From Bacillota bacterium (GTDB lineage: Bacteria; Bacillota; Clostridia; DSM-8532), in assembly GCA_023446675.1 (NCBI GenBank), contig JAEXPO010000176.1, positions 1 through 7,922 of the forward strand: a stretch of 7,922 nucleotides of DNA, in the 5' to 3' direction. Made by a program: the position numbers and the translations under genes. Shown here piece after piece: positions 6,060 through 7,922 of this stretch (within the stretch, counting starts at the first letter, position 1; every line of letters begins with the position of its first letter). Under the pieces are notes generated by a model. The model did no database searches, was not told the DNA's origin, and worked only from the letters and a program-made list of their open reading frames with translations.

Positions 6060-6090
6060 TTGACGTGGGCCTGACACCGTGGCTTACAAT
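6060..6090 (+). promoter_or_regulatory. MerR-type promoter of the MFS gene (19-bp spacer)
   Basis: The -35 box TTGACG (6060-6065) and -10 box TACAAT (6085-6090) each match the sigma-70/SigA consensus at five of six positions. They are 19 bp apart. Ordinary promoters use 16-18 bp; 19-20 bp is the hallmark of promoters that MerR-family activators untwist. The spacer has only an imperfect dyad (GCC at 6069-6071 facing GGC at 6081-6083). The position, between a MerR-domain gene and a pump gene and just before a strong ribosome binding site, supports the call. The expected transcript start is near 6097. Confidence 0.75.
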
Positions 6091-6103
6091 GGCTCATGTC
6101 AGG
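6070..6103. repeat. Inverted repeat with nested direct repeat over the MFS promoter
   Basis: CCTGACA (6070-6076) is the exact reverse complement of TGTCAGG (6097-6103). Between them TGGCT occurs twice in direct orientation, at 6080-6084 and 6090-6094, 10 bp apart, about one helical turn. The set spans the spacer, the -10 box and the likely transcript start, and its right arm overlaps the first bases of the ribosome binding site. It is a good candidate for an operator of the MerR-methyltransferase or of a second regulator. Confidence 0.5.
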
Positions 6104-6107
6104 GAGG
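6101..6107 (+). promoter_or_regulatory. Ribosome binding site fixing a TTG start for the MFS gene
   Basis: AGGGAGG ends 7 nt before the TTG at 6115. There is no ATG or GTG in this frame at usable distance, and the codons after the TTG give a normal MFS N-terminus, so the TTG is the start. If transcription starts near 6097 the leader is only about 18 nt. Confidence 0.8.
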
Positions 6108-6114
6108 CGATTAA

Positions 6115-7371
6115 TTGAGAGACTTATCTATTCAGCAAAAAGAACGAAGAAATTTCACATTGTTCGTTACCGGAAGAGCTCTTTCAGCCCTTGTGTCCTC
6201 TGTCTATACCTTTGCTGTGGGGCTGTATGTTTTAAAACTGACCGGATCCGGCCTGTCCTTTGCCATTACCCTCTGTCTTCAAATTCTTCCTACGGTAGTC
6301 ATCGGCCCATTTGCGGGTATTTTAGCCGATAAATTCAATAAAAAGGTGCTGGCGGTTTTCACCAATACCTTTTGCGGAGTGCTCCTAATCGGTTTGTTTT
6401 TGCTTACGGAAAACGGGTTGGACATAAAAGGAATTTATGGGGCCACTTTACTGCTTTCTGTGGCTCAAGCACTCTATAACCTGTGTATCAGCTCGGCAAT
6501 ACCTCATATTGTTTCAGAAAGTAACCTTTTGAAGATAAATTCCACTGCCAAAATCGTTGATGCAGTATCGGCAATAGCAAGTCCAAGCATAGGAGGCATT
6601 TTATATGCTGTGGCAGATATAAGGTATTTTGTCCTTTTTAACGGCATTGCCTTTTTACTGACAGCATTAACCGAGTCCATGATTCAATTCCGTTTATTTG
6701 AGAGAGAGAAAGCTGAAAAAAAGAAATTAGAGCTAAAAAGGGATTTTATAGAGGGTGTTTCTTATATAAAGGCCACACCGTGGATTCGAAAGGCCCTGAT
6801 GTACTTTCTGGTGTTCAACCCGGTCTTTGCCTTGAGCTACGGGGTTCCCGTACCTTATATCCTTAACAATGTTTATGCTTTACCGGCTCAAACCTATGGT
6901 ATCCTGCAGTGTTTTATGCCTTTGGGAATGATTGTGGGGGCTCTTATGGTAAAAAGAATCATGGCCGCCTGTTCCTATGACAAATTAATGGCTGCCATTG
7001 GTGTCTTTTCAGCCGCGGGACTCCCCCTGCTTGCCTTGCCGCCCATGCTGAAAAGCTTTGTGCCATTGGCCGCGGCCATACCTTTTTATGGCGTTTTCAT
7101 GATATTTTTCGGAATCATTGTGTCCTTAATCGACATTCCCTTTTTCAATGAGTATCAGACAAGGGTCCGGGAGGATATACGGGGACGTGCCCTCAGTATC
7201 AGCTTGAGCTGTGTTAAAATACTTACGCCTATGGGCTATATACTGTCAGGAATACTAATTGAAAGGATTCCGGCCTTTTGGCTGCCCCTCATGGGCGGCG
7301 GTACCATAGCTTTGTTCATGGCAGGCGTTCTTCGCAGAAAAGATAAAAAGCAGGACAGCCGGCCTGAATAA
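6115..7371 (+). CDS. MFS efflux-type transporter (MFS_3/macrolide-efflux-like)
   Basis: A 418-residue inner-membrane transporter, the normal size for a 12-helix proton-coupled MFS exporter. Helices lie at about residues 20-41, 46-70, 78-97, 105-125, 148-168, 170-190, 226-248, 258-280, 292-310, 315-340, 357-382 and 386-406, with a charged central loop (193-222, REKAEKKKLELKRD). A motif-A-like loop, GPFAGILADKFNKK (64-77), sits between helices 2 and 3. The N-terminal FTLFVTGRALSALVSSVYTFAVGLYVLKLTGSG resembles MefA-type and related efflux proteins in Firmicutes. The start is TTG behind AGGGAGG (6101-6107). It is transcribed from the 19-bp-spacer promoter just upstream, separately from the MerR-methyltransferase. 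The stop codon lies in the loop of the hairpin at 7349-7386. The likely role is export of a toxic compound or endogenous product; the substrate is not deducible. Confidence 0.88.
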   Translation: MRDLSIQQKERRNFTLFVTGRALSALVSSVYTFAVGLYVLKLTGSGLSFAITLCLQILPTVVIGPFAGILADKFNKKVLAVFTNTFCGVLLIGLFLLTENGLDIKGIYGATLLLSVAQALYNLCISSAIPHIVSESNLLKINSTAKIVDAVSAIASPSIGGILYAVADIRYFVLFNGIAFLLTALTESMIQFRLFEREKAEKKKLELKRDFIEGVSYIKATPWIRKALMYFLVFNPVFALSYGVPVPYILNNVYALPAQTYGILQCFMPLGMIVGALMVKRIMAACSYDKLMAAIGVFSAAGLPLLALPPMLKSFVPLAAAIPFYGVFMIFFGIIVSLIDIPFFNEYQTRVREDIRGRALSISLSCVKILTPMGYILSGILIERIPAFWLPLMGGGTIALFMAGVLRRKDKKQDSRPE

Positions 7372-7386
7372 ACCGGCTGTCCTGCT
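7349..7386. terminator. Shared hairpin between convergent MFS and fucosidase genes
   Basis: AGCAGGACAGCCGG (7349-7362) pairs perfectly over 14 bp with CCGGCTGTCCTGCT (7373-7386), and the 10-nt loop contains the MFS stop codon (7369-7371). On the plus strand the hairpin is followed by ATAAAAAATCC, not T. On the minus strand it is followed by CTTTTTATCTTTTC, so it is a classic intrinsic terminator for the fucosidase gene, whose stop is 26 nt away. For the MFS gene it would be at best a weak terminator or 3'-end stabiliser. Confidence 0.85.
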
Positions 7387-7411
7387 ATAAAAAATCCTCG
7401 GATAGCGGGAT

Positions 7412-7922
7412 TTAAAAGCTTATGGCCAGACAATTGGTATAGGGTGTGGGAAGTTTTTCGGGAAGCTTGACTGTGAGGATGCCAAAGCTTTGGGCAAAGC
7501 TGACCTCACCATGGCCCAGAAGCCTCACGGATTTTACCTGATCCTTTTCCGACAGGCTCTTCAGAACAGCTATACCGTTTCCCGATGCCCTTAGCATAAA
7601 GGCGTATAGGGTTCCGTCCTTCTGGACAAACCGGAAATCGGAAGCGTTCCATTCCACGGCGCTTTCCTGGAAGCCGTTTATAACAACGCGGCTGTCGCCC
7701 TCGCCGGATATGCGCCAGGGCCGGGTGGCGTAAACCCCTTCTCCGCATATTTTGAACCAGTCTGCCAGACCTTCCAGGATAGAGTCGGTCTCCCTATCCA
7801 GAGAGCCGTTGGGAAGCTGGAGAATGTTCAAAAGCAGAGTCCCGTTCTTGGATATGATATCCACCAGCATTTCAATAATGTGCCCGGGTTTCTTAAAGGG
7901 TTGCCTTACATCGTAAAACCAG
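7412..7922 (-). CDS. Alpha-L-fucosidase (GH29), C-terminal part; 5' end outside window
   Basis: The minus-strand frame is open to the window edge and 169 C-terminal residues are visible, so the gene starts beyond 7922 (an ATG at 7870 is internal). The visible start WFYDVRQPFKKPGHIIEMLVDIISKNGTLLLN is the well-conserved end of the GH29 catalytic barrel. GSLDRETDSILEGLADWFKICGEGVYATRPWRISGEG follows, with the typical NGE-x-IYGTRPW-like signature (here GEGVYATRPW). The last 90 or so residues form the C-terminal beta-sandwich (KDGTLYAFML, VKSVRLLGHGEVSFAQSFGILTVKLPEKLPT). GH29 enzymes remove terminal alpha-L-fucose from glycans such as mucins. The catalytic residues are in the unseen part, and no secretion signal can be judged. 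It is convergent with the MFS gene and terminated by the hairpin at 7349-7386. Confidence 0.92.
   Translation of the reverse strand, partial: WFYDVRQPFKKPGHIIEMLVDIISKNGTLLLNILQLPNGSLDRETDSILEGLADWFKICGEGVYATRPWRISGEGDSRVVINGFQESAVEWNASDFRFVQKDGTLYAFMLRASGNGIAVLKSLSEKDQVKSVRLLGHGEVSFAQSFGILTVKLPEKLPTPYTNCLAISF

Noticed and set aside
6096..6332. Plus-strand ATG frame at the start of the MFS gene
   Set aside because: It is out of frame with the transporter, its product has no membrane or domain pattern, and the AGGGAGG serves the TTG at 6115 instead.
7391..7413. Second terminator hairpin (AAATCC/GGATTT on the minus strand) after the fucosidase gene
   Set aside because: The stem is only 6 bp and AT-rich with a 10-nt loop; the 14-bp hairpin at 7349-7386 is far better, although the small one could assist.
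7506..7748. Arginine-rich minus-strand frame inside the fucosidase gene
   Set aside because: It is the shifted frame of the GH29 gene on the same strand; the GH29 frame has clear family motifs.

Overview
The window (about 7.9 kb) most likely comes from a low-to-mid GC Gram-positive bacterium of the class Clostridia, perhaps Lachnospiraceae or a relative. The reasons are strong AGGAGG-type ribosome binding sites, intrinsic terminators with long T runs, tight same-strand gene packing, an argS followed by a small SEC-C protein, and an ABC exporter pair plus glycan genes of kinds common in gut Clostridia. The assignment is inferred from style, not from a search. No rRNA, tRNA, CRISPR array, insertion sequence or att site was seen.

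Layout. Positions 1-750 hold the C-terminal 249 residues of arginyl-tRNA synthetase (its start lies outside the window). After a short gap with a hairpin there is a run of same-strand genes that could be one transcription unit: a SEC-C metal-binding-motif protein (845-1330), an ABC ATPase (1371-2087), its multi-spanning ABC exporter permease (2084-3652, 4-base overlap), a GNAT acetyltransferase (3692-4132) and a YhcH/YjgK/YiaL-family sugar protein (4207-4656). A strong hairpin with a T run follows at 4743-4781.

The most interesting part is 4657-7371. A 404-residue protein (4799-6013) joins a MerR-type winged-helix DNA-binding domain, a coiled coil, a Trm112-like zinc ribbon and a class I SAM-dependent methyltransferase in one chain. 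It has its own terminator. Next comes a promoter with a 19-bp spacer between TTGACG and TACAAT, the spacing characteristic of MerR-activated promoters, and then a 12-helix MFS efflux-type transporter (6115-7371, TTG start behind a strong AGGGAGG). The regulator-methyltransferase is itself preceded by a terminator whose T run ends only 17 nt before its start codon. That leaves no room for a promoter in between, so the terminator may act as an attenuator. A 19-codon ORF runs through the hairpin and could be a leader peptide. Together this looks like a compact drug- or metabolite-sensing module: modifying enzyme and regulator in one protein, plus a dedicated pump. The ligand and the methyl acceptor cannot be read from the sequence.

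A convergent gene on the minus strand (7412 to the window edge) is the C-terminal part of a GH29 alpha-L-fucosidase. It meets the MFS gene at a shared hairpin at 7349-7386. With the YhcH-family gene it hints at host-glycan use by the organism.
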